Origin: Rhizobiales bacterium IMCC20636
GTDB taxonomy: Bacteria; Pseudomonadota; Alphaproteobacteria; Rhizobiales; GCA-2746425
Length of the DNA stretch: 64,000 nt
Assembly (NCBI GenBank): GCA_016865015.1
Contig: CP018226.1
Location: 1,085,001-1,149,000, forward strand
Direction of reading: 5' to 3'
The notes beneath the pieces are model-generated. The model had not been told where the DNA came from, searched no databases, and worked only from the letters and a program-made list of their open reading frames with translations. Both the position numbers and the translations under genes were made by a program. This document shows positions 17,382-27,424 of this stretch, one piece after another (within the stretch, counting starts at the first letter, position 1; each line of letters begins with the position of its first letter).

Positions 17382-18399
17382 TCAGGAACAATATCCTCGA
17401 TACAGAGCAGAGCATTCGGCAAAGGACACGGCCCGGACAGGTCTGCGTGTCGCCTTTGCGCCGATTCGGTATGCCGCGCGTTGGCTGGCTGGTCATCGGG
17501 ATATGCGGCAGACGCCGATTGTGCCTCCGCAATCTGTTGCCGGAACTGCGCTGGTGGCCGTGATTGCGATCATGAGCTTTCTTGCATGCCTGACCCTGGC
17601 CGCGGTGACGATGGTGTTTGAGCAGGCCCAATTGTGGGAAAGCGATGTCAGCAGCGAACTGACCGTTCAGATTCGACCTTCCGATGGTGTGGATATCGAA
17701 TTTGAAATTGAACGCGCCATTCGCATCACGCAGCGCGAGCCTGGAATTGGTCGTGTCCGTGCAATGGAGGAAGCTGATGGAGCTGCGTTGCTGGAACCTT
17801 GGCTTGGCGCCGGTCTTGATCTGTCCGAACTACCGGTTCCAAGGCTGATTATTGTCGACATCGATAATCCGGCGATGTTGGATGTGGGGCGTTTGCGGGC
17901 AAATTTGTCCGACAGTATTACAGGCGTTAGTGTTGATGATCACGGGATCTGGATCGATCAGCTGAAGCGCATCGCCAATGTCACCATTGCAACAGGCATC
18001 GGCATATTTTTGCTGGTGCTTGCCGCCACCTGTCTGAGTGTCGTATTTGCAACGCGTGGCGCAATGGCAGGCAATCAGGTTGTGATATCGGTGCTGCATT
18101 TTGTCGGTGCGCTCAACCGCTATATTGCCGGAGAGTTTCAGGGTCGGTTTCTGTTTATCGGCCTGAAAGGCGGGCTGATTGGCTGCATTGCAGCCGCAAC
18201 CTTCTTTGTTGTTGGCGGTGGATTATTGGGTTTTCTGGAAGGGCCGTCGGGCGGAAGTCCCTTTCAGGCTCTGTTTGGCGGATTTTCGCTAACCCCTTTG
18301 GTGTTTATCGGCTTTGTGTTTGTCCTCATTCTTGTCAGCGCCCTGACGGCTGTTACCACGCGGATGACGGTGGAACGTTATCTGGCTACGGTGCAGTAG
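17374..18399 (+). CDS. ftsX: Cell division protein FtsX
   Basis: Inner membrane partner of FtsE, 341 residues. A cytoplasmic N-terminal tail (about 45 residues), first membrane helix at about 50-75, periplasmic domain to about 205, then three C-terminal helices (about 205-230, 255-285 and 305-330), the normal four-helix FtsX fold. It overlaps ftsE and is followed by plsC after 18 bases, so ftsE-ftsX-plsC are probably one transcript. Confidence 0.93.
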   Translation: MTDQEQYPRYRAEHSAKDTARTGLRVAFAPIRYAARWLAGHRDMRQTPIVPPQSVAGTALVAVIAIMSFLACLTLAAVTMVFEQAQLWESDVSSELTVQIRPSDGVDIEFEIERAIRITQREPGIGRVRAMEEADGAALLEPWLGAGLDLSELPVPRLIIVDIDNPAMLDVGRLRANLSDSITGVSVDDHGIWIDQLKRIANVTIATGIGIFLLVLAATCLSVVFATRGAMAGNQVVISVLHFVGALNRYIAGEFQGRFLFIGLKGGLIGCIAAATFFVVGGGLLGFLEGPSGGSPFQALFGGFSLTPLVFIGFVFVLILVSALTAVTTRMTVERYLATVQ

Positions 18400-18417
18400 A
18401 CCTGCGAAGGAATTTCC

Positions 18418-19161
18418 GTGATCTATCTTCGATCTCTTGTTTTCAATCTGGCTTTCTACACGTTTCTGTTTCTTCTTATGCTTTTCGCCTTGCCGATATT
18501 CCTTCTGCCGTGGAAATGGGTTTGGTGGGTGCCCACGACATGGGCGCGCACATCACTGTGGTTGCTGCGCGTTCTGGTTGGCATCAAGTTCGAATTGCGC
18601 GGCATTGAGAACAAGCCGAAAGACGGCGTGCTGATCGCCTCCAAGCATCAGTCAAGCTGGGAAACCTTCGTGCTTCTTTTTGTGGCTGAACGTCCGGCCT
18701 ATCTGGCCAAGAAAGAGCTTTTTCTGATCCCGTTCTTCGGCTGGTATCTGTCCCGGTTCCGGCAGATTTCCATCAACCGGTCCCAAGGGACCAGTGCATT
18801 GAAAGCCATGATCCCGCAGGCAAAGGCCGCGATCAAGGATGGGCGCGATGTAATCATCTTTCCCGAAGGCACACGTCGGGCGCCCGGTGATCCACCATCC
18901 TATAAATTTGGCGTGACAGCGCTTTATCGCATCTTGAAAGTGCCGGTCCTGCCGATTGCTCTGAATGCGGGCGTGTTCTGGCCACGCCGAACCTTTCTGC
19001 GCTATCCGGGTACGATTGTGATGGAAATCCTGCCGCCTATCGAGCCGGGGCTGAAAGATGATGTGTTCAAGAAAGTGCTGATCGAGCGGATTGAAACGGC
19101 TTCCAACCGGCTGCATGAAGAGGCCAAGGCAGAACTGAAAGCGAATGGCTATAACAGATGA
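18418..19161 (+). CDS. plsC: 1-acyl-sn-glycerol-3-phosphate acyltransferase
   Basis: Membrane enzyme that acylates lysophosphatidate at the 2-position to make phosphatidate. 247 residues with an N-terminal hydrophobic helix (residues 8-30), the acyltransferase box HQSSWE at residues 77-82 (an HX4E form in place of HX4D), FPEGTRRAPG near residue 145 and a final PxxIEPG-like segment. Starts with GTG 18418, 18 bases after ftsX. Its stop is directly followed by a promoter with an SOS box, so the next gene is separately controlled. Confidence 0.92.
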   Translation: MIYLRSLVFNLAFYTFLFLLMLFALPIFLLPWKWVWWVPTTWARTSLWLLRVLVGIKFELRGIENKPKDGVLIASKHQSSWETFVLLFVAERPAYLAKKELFLIPFFGWYLSRFRQISINRSQGTSALKAMIPQAKAAIKDGRDVIIFPEGTRRAPGDPPSYKFGVTALYRILKVPVLPIALNAGVFWPRRTFLRYPGTIVMEILPPIEPGLKDDVFKKVLIERIETASNRLHEEAKAELKANGYNR

Positions 19162-19162
19162 G

Positions 19163-19195
19163 TTGACAAATTTTAGATTTGTTCTATTTTTGTTC
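19163..19195 (+). promoter_or_regulatory. Promoter with SOS (LexA) box, leaderless start
   Basis: Direct repeat GTTC-N7-GTTC (19181-19184 and 19192-19195), the alphaproteobacterial LexA box. A -35 element TTGACA (19163-19168) and a -10 element TATTTT (19185-19190) are spaced 16 bases apart, and the box covers the -10. Transcription would begin about at the ATG at 19198, so the message would be leaderless. LexA binding is inferred from the motif. Confidence 0.75.
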
Positions 19196-19197
19196 TC

Positions 19198-19605
19198 ATG
19201 ATGATTCAGCACAACACACCACAATTCGTAAGTCTCAGGAGCGGCGGCATCAGTTCCCGCTTTGCCAAAGTGTGCGGTCGTTCCGGGCGCACCTATATCG
19301 TGACCGAAATTCCGGCGTCCCTTCTGAATTCCTATCATGATTGTATTGCCATTGCAGTGGTGCGAGAGCGCATTGCCGGTGTCTGGTTTGCCTGTGAAGG
19401 TTGGCAACCCGAAGCGGAGTTCGCCGGACCCCAGATTGTAACGTCTGATGGTCGCAGGCCGGGATCGAACAGGAAGCCGGTGCGCTGGTTTCTGCATTTT
19501 CTGTCCGGATCAGACCCGGATGCAATTGATGATTTGCGGCCCGTCCTGTCGATCAGAGACCATCCCGCTGCGCCGCTTGCCTATCAGGAGCGGCATGCAG
19601 CCTGA
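19198..19605 (+). CDS. Unknown protein under likely SOS control
   Basis: A 135-residue protein I cannot assign to a family. It starts at ATG 19198 (the next codon is also ATG), two bases after a GTTC-N7-GTTC box. There is no signal peptide or membrane segment. It has five aromatic Trp/Tyr-rich spots (GVWFACEGWQPE, VRWFLHF), two Cys and a basic middle (DGRRPGSNRKP), a composition that allows a small globular nucleic-acid or protein-binding domain. Placement after plsC with its own promoter and damage-type control suggests a DNA damage response role, which is inference only. Confidence 0.8.
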   Translation: MMIQHNTPQFVSLRSGGISSRFAKVCGRSGRTYIVTEIPASLLNSYHDCIAIAVVRERIAGVWFACEGWQPEAEFAGPQIVTSDGRRPGSNRKPVRWFLHFLSGSDPDAIDDLRPVLSIRDHPAAPLAYQERHAA

Positions 19606-19627
19606 TCGCTGATCGCAGATTGTAAAC

Positions 19628-20152
19628 TCAGGTGTCGTTTTGAAGCTGTCTTGTCAGCCAGGCAAGGGCAGGGTCGCTGGCGCCTGTCTCGGCCAGATGG
19701 GTCTGTGTATTGATGACATAGTCGGTGTTTGGCCCTGATTGTCCATGGCTGGAACTGACAAATGACAATTGGTCTTGCAGGTTCAGTTTGCCGGCATATT
19801 GCTGGTGATCGCGGTCAACCATGTAGCTGAGGGCCTGGACTGTTTCGCCGCTGGCGAGACGAATGGAGCGGGTTACTTCCTTATAGACCATGGTGACCTG
19901 CTCACGCTCCCGCAGATAGGCCAGCGTTGCCTGCCAGTTGTCCTCTTGCACTGCAAAGGCAATGCCCTTGCAGGTGCCGCCACGATCAAGACCCAAAACC
20001 AGTCCTGGGCGCTCGGGAGTTCCGCGATGGACATGAGAATACACGCACAGGCTGCGATGCGCGCCATACAAGAGCGCAGTTTCACGTCTTACATAGGAAA
20101 AACCGGGTCGCCACATTAATGAACCGTAGCCAAACACCCAAAAATGACGCAT
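19628..20152 (-). CDS. ChaC-like gamma-glutamylcyclotransferase
   Basis: A 174-residue protein of the ChaC/GCG branch, which cleaves glutathione to 5-oxoproline and Cys-Gly. It opens with WVFGYGSLMWRPGF (the ligand-binding YGSLMW loop), has the GTPERPGLVLGLD segment, and retains Glu in AYLREREQVTMVYK, the region of the catalytic Glu. The ATG at 20152 is five bases after GGAG on the minus strand; the longer open frame upstream is not needed. It is convergent with the SOS-box gene and divergent from the DUF2125 gene. A second ChaC-like gene lies at 60728-61462. Confidence 0.88.
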   Translation of the reverse strand: MRHFWVFGYGSLMWRPGFSYVRRETALLYGAHRSLCVYSHVHRGTPERPGLVLGLDRGGTCKGIAFAVQEDNWQATLAYLREREQVTMVYKEVTRSIRLASGETVQALSYMVDRDHQQYAGKLNLQDQLSFVSSSHGQSGPNTDYVINTQTHLAETGASDPALAWLTRQLQNDT

Positions 20153-20293
20153 ATGCACTCCGCGTTTCCTGATACAAGATGGAACAGCTTGCTGATGCAT
20201 GACTGCCATTGCGGCTGGCATTGATTCAGCCCTGCAGGGCGGACGGTACAGGATGGACGCAACCGGATGCAAGTGTTCCAAATGGAAGGTTCT

Positions 20294-21307
20294 ATGGCTC
20301 GTAAAGTTAAATGGCTGATGGCTGTTATCATCGGCGTTGTGATTGTGTGGTCTGCGCTGTGGTTTGGCGCAAGCATCGCTGCGGGAAAAGTGATTGACCG
20401 GGTCGAGCAACGCAGCGTGCGCATGGGGCGCGATGTCAGTTGCAATGAGCGTAGGGTTTCCGGCTATCCGTTTCACCTGGAAGTTTCCTGTCAAAGCGCA
20501 GGACTGGACGCCCGGGACCGGGGCATCGTTGCTGATATTGATGCTGTGAGAAGCGTGGCGCTGCTCTACAAGCCGGGCCATGTCATTGCCGAAGCCGATG
20601 GTCCGCTAACTATGACACTGTCACCTGCCGCTGGTTTGAGTGGTGAGTTGATCGGAAGCTGGAAATCGGCACGCTCCAGTGTGTCCGCTGGTATTTCAGG
20701 CCTGAAGCGCGCTTCTTTCGTCGCTGAAGATATCGATGTCAGTGCCACCGCCGAATCAGGCCTTGGTGGTCTTGAGCACCTGACGCTGCAGGGTGCACAG
20801 TTGCATCTGCGGCCCAACCCCGAGGTGGGCGCGGATTTTGATGTTGCATTGAACCTGAACGAGATTTTGACCACCCGTCTCGGCAAACTGTTGCCCGAAA
20901 TGGATTTGGCACTGCTTGCAACAGCCCGAAATGTCGGGGAGGCGTTGGGCTTTGATCCGGACCAGTTGCTGAGGAACTGGCTCGCCAGTGGCGGTGCGCT
21001 GGACATTGAGCAGCTGAACTTCAGCAGTCTGGGTTTTATCGCAAATGCCTCAGGGCCAGTCAGCATTTCGCAGGATGGATCGGTCTCGGGACAGGTGAAA
21101 CTTGAAATCACTGGTATCGATAATCTGCCCGATCTGGTGGCAAGTATCGCGCCGCGTTATCGCCAGAATGCAGAGCAGATTGCCACGACCTTTTCCGCCC
21201 TGTCCGGAAACAATCCCGATGGCAAGGTCACCATTCCCCTGTCGTTGCGCAACGGAATAGTCAGTGCAGGACTGCTGCCAATAGGCAGGATCCCGAATCT
21301 ATTCTGA
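20294..21307 (+). CDS. DUF2125 domain protein
   Basis: A 337-residue protein with one N-terminal membrane helix (residues 5-30) and a large periplasmic part, matching the DUF2125 family of Alphaproteobacteria, which has no known function. The conserved opening CNERRVSGYPFHLEVSC, with a Cys pair, is visible near residues 48-65. Start is ATG 20294, five bases after GGAAGG; an ATG at 20267 has no binding site. The last nine bases overlap the end of the convergent tyrC gene. Confidence 0.88.
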   Translation: MARKVKWLMAVIIGVVIVWSALWFGASIAAGKVIDRVEQRSVRMGRDVSCNERRVSGYPFHLEVSCQSAGLDARDRGIVADIDAVRSVALLYKPGHVIAEADGPLTMTLSPAAGLSGELIGSWKSARSSVSAGISGLKRASFVAEDIDVSATAESGLGGLEHLTLQGAQLHLRPNPEVGADFDVALNLNEILTTRLGKLLPEMDLALLATARNVGEALGFDPDQLLRNWLASGGALDIEQLNFSSLGFIANASGPVSISQDGSVSGQVKLEITGIDNLPDLVASIAPRYRQNAEQIATTFSALSGNNPDGKVTIPLSLRNGIVSAGLLPIGRIPNLF

Positions 21308-22288
21308 CGCTTTGCCGCTGTCGCTTTTCTGCTGCCCCGAATTCAGGCCTGCCTGACGTCCGAAATCAGGCAGGTCAACTTCCTGACCGGCATCAATGAT
21401 GGCACTTCGAATGCCGCGTGTATGGGTGAACAGGTCAAACAATTCGTCGCCCTTGCTCCAGCGGATGGCGCGTTGAAGGGCTGACAAATCCTCTGAAAAC
21501 CGCGCCAGCATCTCCAACAGGGCGTCCTTGTTGTGCAGACAGACATCGCGCCACATGGTGGGGTCAGATGCAGCAAGCCGGGTGAAATCTCGGAATCCAC
21601 CAGCTGAGTATTTCATGACCTCTGACTCTGTCACCGTTTCCAGATCATTGGCTGTGCCGACAATATTATAGGCGATCAAATGCGGCAGGTGGCTGGTGAT
21701 GGCCAGAACCAGATCATGATGATCTGGTTCCATTGTTTCCATGTTTGCGCCACATGCGGTCCAGAACCGGCTCAACCGGTCAAGGGCATCCGCGTCAGTT
21801 CCCGGAAGCGGAGTCAAAATGCACCATCGATTGTCGAACAGGGTTTCAAACCCGGCATCAGGGCCGGATTTTTCTGTTCCGGCGACCGGATGGGCAGGAA
21901 TGAAATGAACATTTGATGGAAGATGCGGTTGCATCTGATCAATCACGGAGCGTTTGACCGACCCCACGTCTGAAACAATTGCACCTGGCTTCAGATGTGG
22001 TGCGATTGCCTTTGCGGTCTCTTCGCTTGCGCCCACGGGCACGCATACAATGACGCAATCAGCGTCCTTGACTGCGTCAGCTACCTCCTGTGAATAGCTG
22101 TCGCCAAGCTGCAATTCTTCGGCGCGCTGCAAAGTTTCTGCGCGTCTTGAAGATATCGCAATGTGACCGGCCAGATTTCTGGCACGGGTGACACGTGCAA
22201 TTGACGAGCCGATCAGACCAATGCCGATCAGTGCCAGTTTGTTGAAGACAGGTGTGTCCAGGACGGGGGTGTTTGGGCGCTGCGTCAT
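21299..22288 (-). CDS. tyrC: Prephenate/arogenate dehydrogenase
   Basis: NAD(P)-dependent dehydrogenase of tyrosine synthesis, 329 residues. Nucleotide loop GIGLIGSSIAR (GxGxxG), the active-site segment HPVAGTEKSGPDAG with the catalytic His, and the all-helical C-terminal domain with TSHLPHL and SAGGFRDFTRLAASDP. It has no ACT or chorismate mutase domain, so it is the stand-alone cyclohexadienyl type (often also named tyrA). It follows hisC by 12 bases on the minus strand; this pairing is usual in the order. Its tail overlaps the DUF2125 gene. Confidence 0.95.
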   Translation of the reverse strand: MTQRPNTPVLDTPVFNKLALIGIGLIGSSIARVTRARNLAGHIAISSRRAETLQRAEELQLGDSYSQEVADAVKDADCVIVCVPVGASEETAKAIAPHLKPGAIVSDVGSVKRSVIDQMQPHLPSNVHFIPAHPVAGTEKSGPDAGFETLFDNRWCILTPLPGTDADALDRLSRFWTACGANMETMEPDHHDLVLAITSHLPHLIAYNIVGTANDLETVTESEVMKYSAGGFRDFTRLAASDPTMWRDVCLHNKDALLEMLARFSEDLSALQRAIRWSKGDELFDLFTHTRGIRSAIIDAGQEVDLPDFGRQAGLNSGQQKSDSGKASE

Positions 22289-22300
22289 TGAATGTGTAAC

Positions 22301-23416
22301 TTACCTGCTCAAAAATTCTTTTAATGCCGTCAGAACCGCAAGATTGGCTTCTTCGGTTCCAATGGTGATGCGTAATGCATTGGGAAGTCCGTAAGCCGCC
22401 ACACGGCGCACGACCACGCCCCGGCTTTGCAGGAACGCGTCTGCCTGCTCGGCTGGATGTTGATTGTCGCTTGGGAAATGGATCAGCAGGAAATTACCGA
22501 CACTGGGCGTTACATCAAGACCCAACGCCTTGCAGGTATCGCCCATCTGTTTCAGCCAGAGTTCATTGTGATCGACAGACTTGGCAATGTGCTCAGAATC
22601 CGCAAGAGCGGCCTCTCCGGCAGCCAGAGCCGCTCCATTGACATTGAAGGGACCGCGAATGCGATTGATGGCGTCGATCACGCCTTCGGGGCCAAAGCAC
22701 CAGCCCAGACGCAGATTGGCAAGGCCATAAATCTTGGAGAATGTGCGGGTCATGACCACATTGGCCGAATTGGCGACCAGCTCGATGCCTGATTCATAAT
22801 CATTGCGACGGACATATTCTGCATAGGCGCCATCCAGAACCAGAAGAATGTCCGGGCGCAAACCGGCATGCAGACGCTTGACTTCGTTGAACGGGATATA
22901 GGTTCCCGTCGGGTTGTTGGGATTGGCAAGAAACACCATCTTTGTGCGCCCGGTGACAGCTGCCAAAATATCGTCAACATGCGCCGTATAGTCGCGTTCA
23001 GGCACGACGACCGGCTCGGCACCGGCGGCCAGAATGGCGATCTTGTAAACCAGAAAGCCATGTTCGGTATAAATCGCCTCATCGCCATCATCCAAAAAGG
23101 CATAGGAGAGAAGCGAGAGGATCTCATCAGACCCCGAGCCGCAGACAATCCGGTCCGGGTTGAGGCCGTGAGCATTGGCTATGGCATTGCGCAAGCGCGT
23201 GGAACTGCCGTCCGGATAGTCTTCCAGATGGCTCGAGGCCTGCAGCGCCGCAACTGCCTGAGAACTGGCACCCAGCGGATTTTCGTTAGATGACAGTTTG
23301 AAAACCTTGCCGCTTTTCGGATCAACGCCGCTGGCCTGGCTCTTGCCTGGAATATAGGGTGCAATCTTCAGCACTGAAGCACGCGGAACCGGGGCTTTGG
23401 CAGATGTGTCAGTCAT
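22301..23416 (-). CDS. hisC: Histidinol-phosphate aminotransferase
   Basis: PLP-dependent class I/II aminotransferase, 371 residues, acting in histidine synthesis and probably also on aromatic keto acids, given its tyrC neighbour. Family segments: [12 protein letters not shown], the PNNPTGTYI stretch, DGAYAEYV (binding the PLP pyridine) and [17 protein letters not shown] with the Schiff-base Lys. It begins at ATG 23416, divergent from metX with a 169-base gap. Confidence 0.94.
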   Translation of the reverse strand: MTDTSAKAPVPRASVLKIAPYIPGKSQASGVDPKSGKVFKLSSNENPLGASSQAVAALQASSHLEDYPDGSSTRLRNAIANAHGLNPDRIVCGSGSDEILSLLSYAFLDDGDEAIYTEHGFLVYKIAILAAGAEPVVVPERDYTAHVDDILAAVTGRTKMVFLANPNNPTGTYIPFNEVKRLHAGLRPDILLVLDGAYAEYVRRNDYESGIELVANSANVVMTRTFSKIYGLANLRLGWCFGPEGVIDAINRIRGPFNVNGAALAAGEAALADSEHIAKSVDHNELWLKQMGDTCKALGLDVTPSVGNFLLIHFPSDNQHPAEQADAFLQSRGVVVRRVAAYGLPNALRITIGTEEANLAVLTALKEFLSR

Positions 23417-23585
23417 AGTCGTTTCCTCTGGGGCAAGGGGCTGCTACTAACAGCCTTGTCCGTGTTTCAAAGTCGGGTCTTCATATGCGCCGTGACGCGG
23501 AAAATCAAAGAAAACATTGACAGTCAACAAGCCCTGACCGTAGCTATCCGCCGATTTCAGGAAAATGTGAGCATCAGCCAACACC

Positions 23586-24773
23586 ATGTCGCAGTCAACT
23601 ATCATCAGTGACCCTTTGACGTCTTCCCTGAAGGAAGCGCGTGAGCCGAGCGGTCAGGTTGTGCGGTTTGGCCCGGATGAGGGACTGGCCATGGATGCCG
23701 GTGCCAAACTGGCGCCGTTTCAGATCGCCTATCAAACCTATGGCACCTTGAATTCTGACAAATCCAATGCCGTTCTGGTGTGTCATGCCCTGACCGGTGA
23801 CCAGCATGTGGCGACAAACAATCCGATCACCGGGAAACCCGGTTGGTGGGAGTCGATGGTGGGACCGGGCAAGCCGGTTGATACCAACCGGTTCTTCGTT
23901 ATCTGCAGCAACGTCATCGGTGGATGCATGGGCTCCAGCGGCCCTGCCAACGAAACCGTTGACGGGGTGCCATACGGGCTGGGCTTCCCGGTGGTGACCA
24001 TCAAGGATATGGTCAATGCTCAGGCGCGGCTTGTCGACCACCTCGGGATTGACCGGTTGTTTGCCGTTATTGGGGGGTCCATGGGGGGGATGCAGGTTCT
24101 GCAATGGGCCGTGAGCTATCCTGAGCGGGTTTACGCGGCGGTGCCGATTGCAACGGCTGCGCGCCACACATCTCAGAATATCGCCTTTCACGAAGTTGGC
24201 CGCCAGGCTGTGATGGCTGACCCTGACTGGCATGGCGGTGACTATTACAGTTTTGGCGTACGGCCGACCAAAGGTCTGGCTGTCGCGCGTATGGCCGCAC
24301 ACATTACCTATTTGTCGGAAGGTGCCCTGCACCGGAAATTTGGTCGCAATCTGCAGGAACGCGATGATATCACCTTCGGGTTTGAAGCTGATTTCCAGAT
24401 TGAATCCTATCTGCGCCATCAGGGCATGAGCTTTGTCGACCGGTTTGATGCCAACAGCTATCTGTATATGACGCGGGCCATGGATTATTTCGATCTGGCA
24501 CGGGAATTTGGCGGGAAACTTGCCCATGCCTTTGATCAGACCAGCACCCGGTTCTGCTGTGTGTCCTTCTCCAGCGACTGGTTGTTTCCGACATCGGAAA
24601 ACCGGGCCGTTGTTCATGCCCTGAATGCGGCAGGCGCGAATGTGTCGTTCCTCGAGGTGGATACTGATAAGGGGCACGATGCTTTCCTGCTGGAAATTCC
24701 GGAGCTTTTTGACACGGTGGGTGGTTTTGTCCGCGCCGCGGCTGACGAATTGGGACTGGCAGAAACAGCATGA
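23586..24773 (+). CDS. metX: Homoserine O-acetyltransferase
   Basis: Alpha/beta-hydrolase enzyme that acylates homoserine for methionine synthesis. 395 residues with the nucleophile elbow [12 protein letters not shown], the [10 protein letters not shown] oxyanion segment, and the C-terminal Asp and His ([16 protein letters not shown]). The ATG at 23586 has a weak binding site. metW overlaps its end (ATGA), the usual metX-metW pair. I see no SAM-II riboswitch consensus in the upstream gap. Acetyl versus succinyl donor cannot be told from the sequence. Confidence 0.95.
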   Translation: MSQSTIISDPLTSSLKEAREPSGQVVRFGPDEGLAMDAGAKLAPFQIAYQTYGTLNSDKSNAVLVCHALTGDQHVATNNPITGKPGWWESMVGPGKPVDTNRFFVICSNVIGGCMGSSGPANETVDGVPYGLGFPVVTIKDMVNAQARLVDHLGIDRLFAVIGGSMGGMQVLQWAVSYPERVYAAVPIATAARHTSQNIAFHEVGRQAVMADPDWHGGDYYSFGVRPTKGLAVARMAAHITYLSEGALHRKFGRNLQERDDITFGFEADFQIESYLRHQGMSFVDRFDANSYLYMTRAMDYFDLAREFGGKLAHAFDQTSTRFCCVSFSSDWLFPTSENRAVVHALNAAGANVSFLEVDTDKGHDAFLLEIPELFDTVGGFVRAAADELGLAETA

Positions 24774-25429
24774 GTGAATCACGTACCGGCCCGTCAATTG
24801 ATCTGACGATGACAGCGGACCCTAACCGGGCCGATTACCGCGTCATTTCCCAAATGATTCCCAATGGTGCCAAAGTTCTGGATGTGGGCAGTGGGGACGG
24901 GGCACTTATTGCGCTTTTGAAGCAGGAAAATAATATTGATGCCCGGGGCATCGAAATCAGCCAGAAAGGTGTCAGCCTGGCCGTGTCGAGGGGCATTTCG
25001 GTGGTGCAGGGGGATGCGGATGAGGACCTTTTCCACTATCCCGACAATGGTTTTGATTATGTGGTTCTGTCGCAGACCATCCAGGCGACCCGCAGACCGG
25101 AGATTGTCTTGCGTGAATTGCTGCGCATTGGCAGGCACGCCATCGTATCATTCCCGAATTTCGGCTTCTGGCGGATGCGTGCCCATCTGCTGTTTAAAGG
25201 CGAAATGCCGGTGACCGAGGATCTGCCCTACACCTGGTTTGACAGCCCCAACATCCATTTTTGCACGATTCGCGATTTTTTCGGTCTGTGTGACCATGTC
25301 GACGCCAGGATCGAAAACTACGTCGCACTTGGTGCCTCCCGCCGCCCGCTGCCGGATAGCTGGCCGCTGGCCGTGAAGAATATTGCTGGCGAGCAGGCGG
25401 TGTTCTTGCTGACGCGGAAGAGCGAGTAA
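24770..25429 (+). CDS. metW: Methionine biosynthesis protein MetW
   Basis: A 219-residue class I SAM-type protein, partner of MetX in alphaproteobacterial methionine synthesis. Motif I is [15 protein letters not shown], followed by the acidic loop of the fold and a typical MetW body ([31 protein letters not shown]). ATG overlaps the metX stop by four bases, so translation is coupled. It ends ten bases before the convergent end of the FkbM methyltransferase, which marks the edge of the glycan island. Confidence 0.95.
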   Translation: MSESRTGPSIDLTMTADPNRADYRVISQMIPNGAKVLDVGSGDGALIALLKQENNIDARGIEISQKGVSLAVSRGISVVQGDADEDLFHYPDNGFDYVVLSQTIQATRRPEIVLRELLRIGRHAIVSFPNFGFWRMRAHLLFKGEMPVTEDLPYTWFDSPNIHFCTIRDFFGLCDHVDARIENYVALGASRRPLPDSWPLAVKNIAGEQAVFLLTRKSE

Positions 25430-25439
25430 GCGTGGCACA

Positions 25440-26231
25440 CTAACCCTTGGTGGTTGCGCTTGTATCAGGGCGACTGAAACTCAGGACTTTTTGCCAACTG
25501 TTGTCGTGGTTCAACACAAAACCCTGTTGATAGAGGTGCTGGTAAAGCCCGGACAGAGCTGCGTCACCGACCAGATGCGGGTGAATTTCAACAATGATCC
25601 TGTCGATCGATTCGAGCGGTGCCCGTTTCAATGTTGCCACCTCCGCTCCTTCGATATCGAGAACCAGAACATTTGGTCGAAACGAATTTATAACTGATTC
25701 AATATCATCGCATGGGATGTTGATCTCATTCGTTCCACTCCGCGCAATGGCGCTGGATGACAATACATTGTCATGGACAAAAAATTGCAGGCTGCCGTCA
25801 CTGTCCGACAGAGCCTTGTTTCGAATTTCAAACGAAAAGCCATTCGCGGCTGCGTTTTTGGATATGAGCGCATGAGAGTTGGGCGAGGCCTCGTAAACCA
25901 GAAGGTTTTCATTGCCGACAATGGTGGCAATTTGCATCGACACCAGTCCCAGTCCGCCGCCGCCTTCCAGAACACGGTCGTTGGGTTTGATGCTGCGCTT
26001 GATGATTGCCCGTTCGGCATCTTCATAATCTGCGCGCCACAAAGCGCGCTTCAACCCAAGTGGCATCTTTGGATCAAGAGCCAGATGAATCCCGTCAAAA
26101 TCCACACGATTGCCGCCGAACCAGCGACGCCAGCGTGCAGATAACCAAGAGGCAGAGAGCGACTTGATATCTCTGTGGATAGTGTTGGACTCTTTCATCT
26201 GGGAGGCGGCCTTTTTACTGAACGGACACAT
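25440..26231 (-). CDS. FkbM family methyltransferase
   Basis: SAM-dependent O-methyltransferase of 263 residues, a family that often modifies sugars in surface polysaccharides. The SAM loop is EGGGGLGLVSM, followed by YEASPNSHALISKNAAANG and the FkbM-typical DIEGAEVATLKRA near the C-terminus. The start is ATG 26231 or ATG 26198 (M12); neither has a strong binding site. It is the first gene of the glycan island, convergent with metW. Confidence 0.88.
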   Translation of the reverse strand: MCPFSKKAASQMKESNTIHRDIKSLSASWLSARWRRWFGGNRVDFDGIHLALDPKMPLGLKRALWRADYEDAERAIIKRSIKPNDRVLEGGGGLGLVSMQIATIVGNENLLVYEASPNSHALISKNAAANGFSFEIRNKALSDSDGSLQFFVHDNVLSSSAIARSGTNEINIPCDDIESVINSFRPNVLVLDIEGAEVATLKRAPLESIDRIIVEIHPHLVGDAALSGLYQHLYQQGFVLNHDNSWQKVLSFSRPDTSATTKG

Positions 26232-26374
26232 GTTCTATGACCCAATTGCGCAGAATGATACATTCATTAAGCCCATTTGGCAGAGATGTTTGGTTTTTTA
26301 GTTTGGATAATCTCAGCCGACAAGTTATTTGGATTTCGCAAGGAGAAGTTCGCTAACGAGCTTCCGTTTGGATA

Positions 26375-27361
26375 ATGAGCGGTAAACCGGTGGCGATCAG
26401 TACGAGTTTAAGAGGCAGCTTCAGACGATTTCGCAAGCTTCTGAAATCGAAGCGTGGCCGGAGCGCTGAAATGGGGAAATACAAGATTCCCCGTTCAGCG
26501 CCAATGGTGCGATCTGATGCTGGCTTGGCCTGCGTCACCATTTTGAAAGATGAAGCGCCTTACCTTGATGAGTGGATCACATTCCACCTTATGATGGGGT
26601 TCGATCATTTTTATATCTATGACAATGGATCAACCGATGGCACGCAAGAGGTGTTGGCCAAATACCAGAAGCTCGGCGTGGTAACAGTGATACCGTGGTG
26701 CAATTTTTCCCTGGTTCTACACCCTCAGAAAGCGGCCAATGCCCACGCTATCGCTAATTTCTCTGCGCCCTATCGCTGGGTTGCATTCTTTGATGTGGAT
26801 GAATTCCTGTTTTCACCCACATCCGATACGCTGGTCGAGGCATTGGAGAAAATTGGCGATCAGATATGCGTCTCGATCCCCTGGCAGAATTTCGGACCCA
26901 ATGGTCACACGACAAAGCCGGATGGACTGGTGATCGAAAACTACACTGAGAAGGGCGTATTTCCACCGGTTTCTGGGCAGAGGTCGCTTCTCCGCTACAA
27001 GACCATACTCGACCCATCAAAGGTTATGGCCGCCGGCACACATTGCTTTCACTTCCTGGATGTGGGGCCTGTGCTGATAAATGAGCGCGGCCAGACAATG
27101 CAACCGCACCAGTTTGAAGATGTCAAATTTGCAGTATCAGAGCATTTCCAATTGAATCATTATTTCACCAGATCAGAGCAGGAATTGGATCACAAACGCC
27201 AAAAGGGGCGCGTCTCCAGCAAGGGGGCGAAAATAGTTGATTTTGTCGATAACCGCCTGAACCAGTATAAAATTGCGACGTGTGAAGACAGAACAATTCT
27301 CCGCTTTTTGCCGCGATTGAAGAACGTTTGCAATTCCAACTCTGAAATTTCAGGTTCTTAA
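26375..27361 (+). CDS. Glycosyltransferase (GT2/GT92-like)
   Basis: A 328-residue glycosyltransferase with the opening CVTILKDEAPYLDEWI and the segment FDHFYIYDNGSTDGT, typical of the GT-A type enzymes of the GT92/DUF23-like group, and the metal-binding DVDEF motif in VAFFDVDEFLF. Later, a HCFHF segment contains His residues that may bind metal or sugar. A basic N-terminal tail (about 45 residues) may hold it to the membrane. It starts at ATG 26375 and is divergent from the FkbM gene. The sugar donor is unknown. Confidence 0.85.
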   Translation: MSGKPVAISTSLRGSFRRFRKLLKSKRGRSAEMGKYKIPRSAPMVRSDAGLACVTILKDEAPYLDEWITFHLMMGFDHFYIYDNGSTDGTQEVLAKYQKLGVVTVIPWCNFSLVLHPQKAANAHAIANFSAPYRWVAFFDVDEFLFSPTSDTLVEALEKIGDQICVSIPWQNFGPNGHTTKPDGLVIENYTEKGVFPPVSGQRSLLRYKTILDPSKVMAAGTHCFHFLDVGPVLINERGQTMQPHQFEDVKFAVSEHFQLNHYFTRSEQELDHKRQKGRVSSKGAKIVDFVDNRLNQYKIATCEDRTILRFLPRLKNVCNSNSEISGS

Positions 27362-27424
27362 TTTTTAATAATTTATTGGAGAAAATCCTGAATATTACTT
27401 ATTTTTATAAGAAATAGTGTAAAA

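Noticed and set aside
19181-19195. SOS box as a chance match
   Set aside because: Kept as a finding, because -35 and -10 elements and the same two-base spacing at a second repair operon make chance unlikely.
23417-23585. SAM-II riboswitch before metX
   Set aside because: The gap was scanned for the SAM-II consensus and no convincing match was found.
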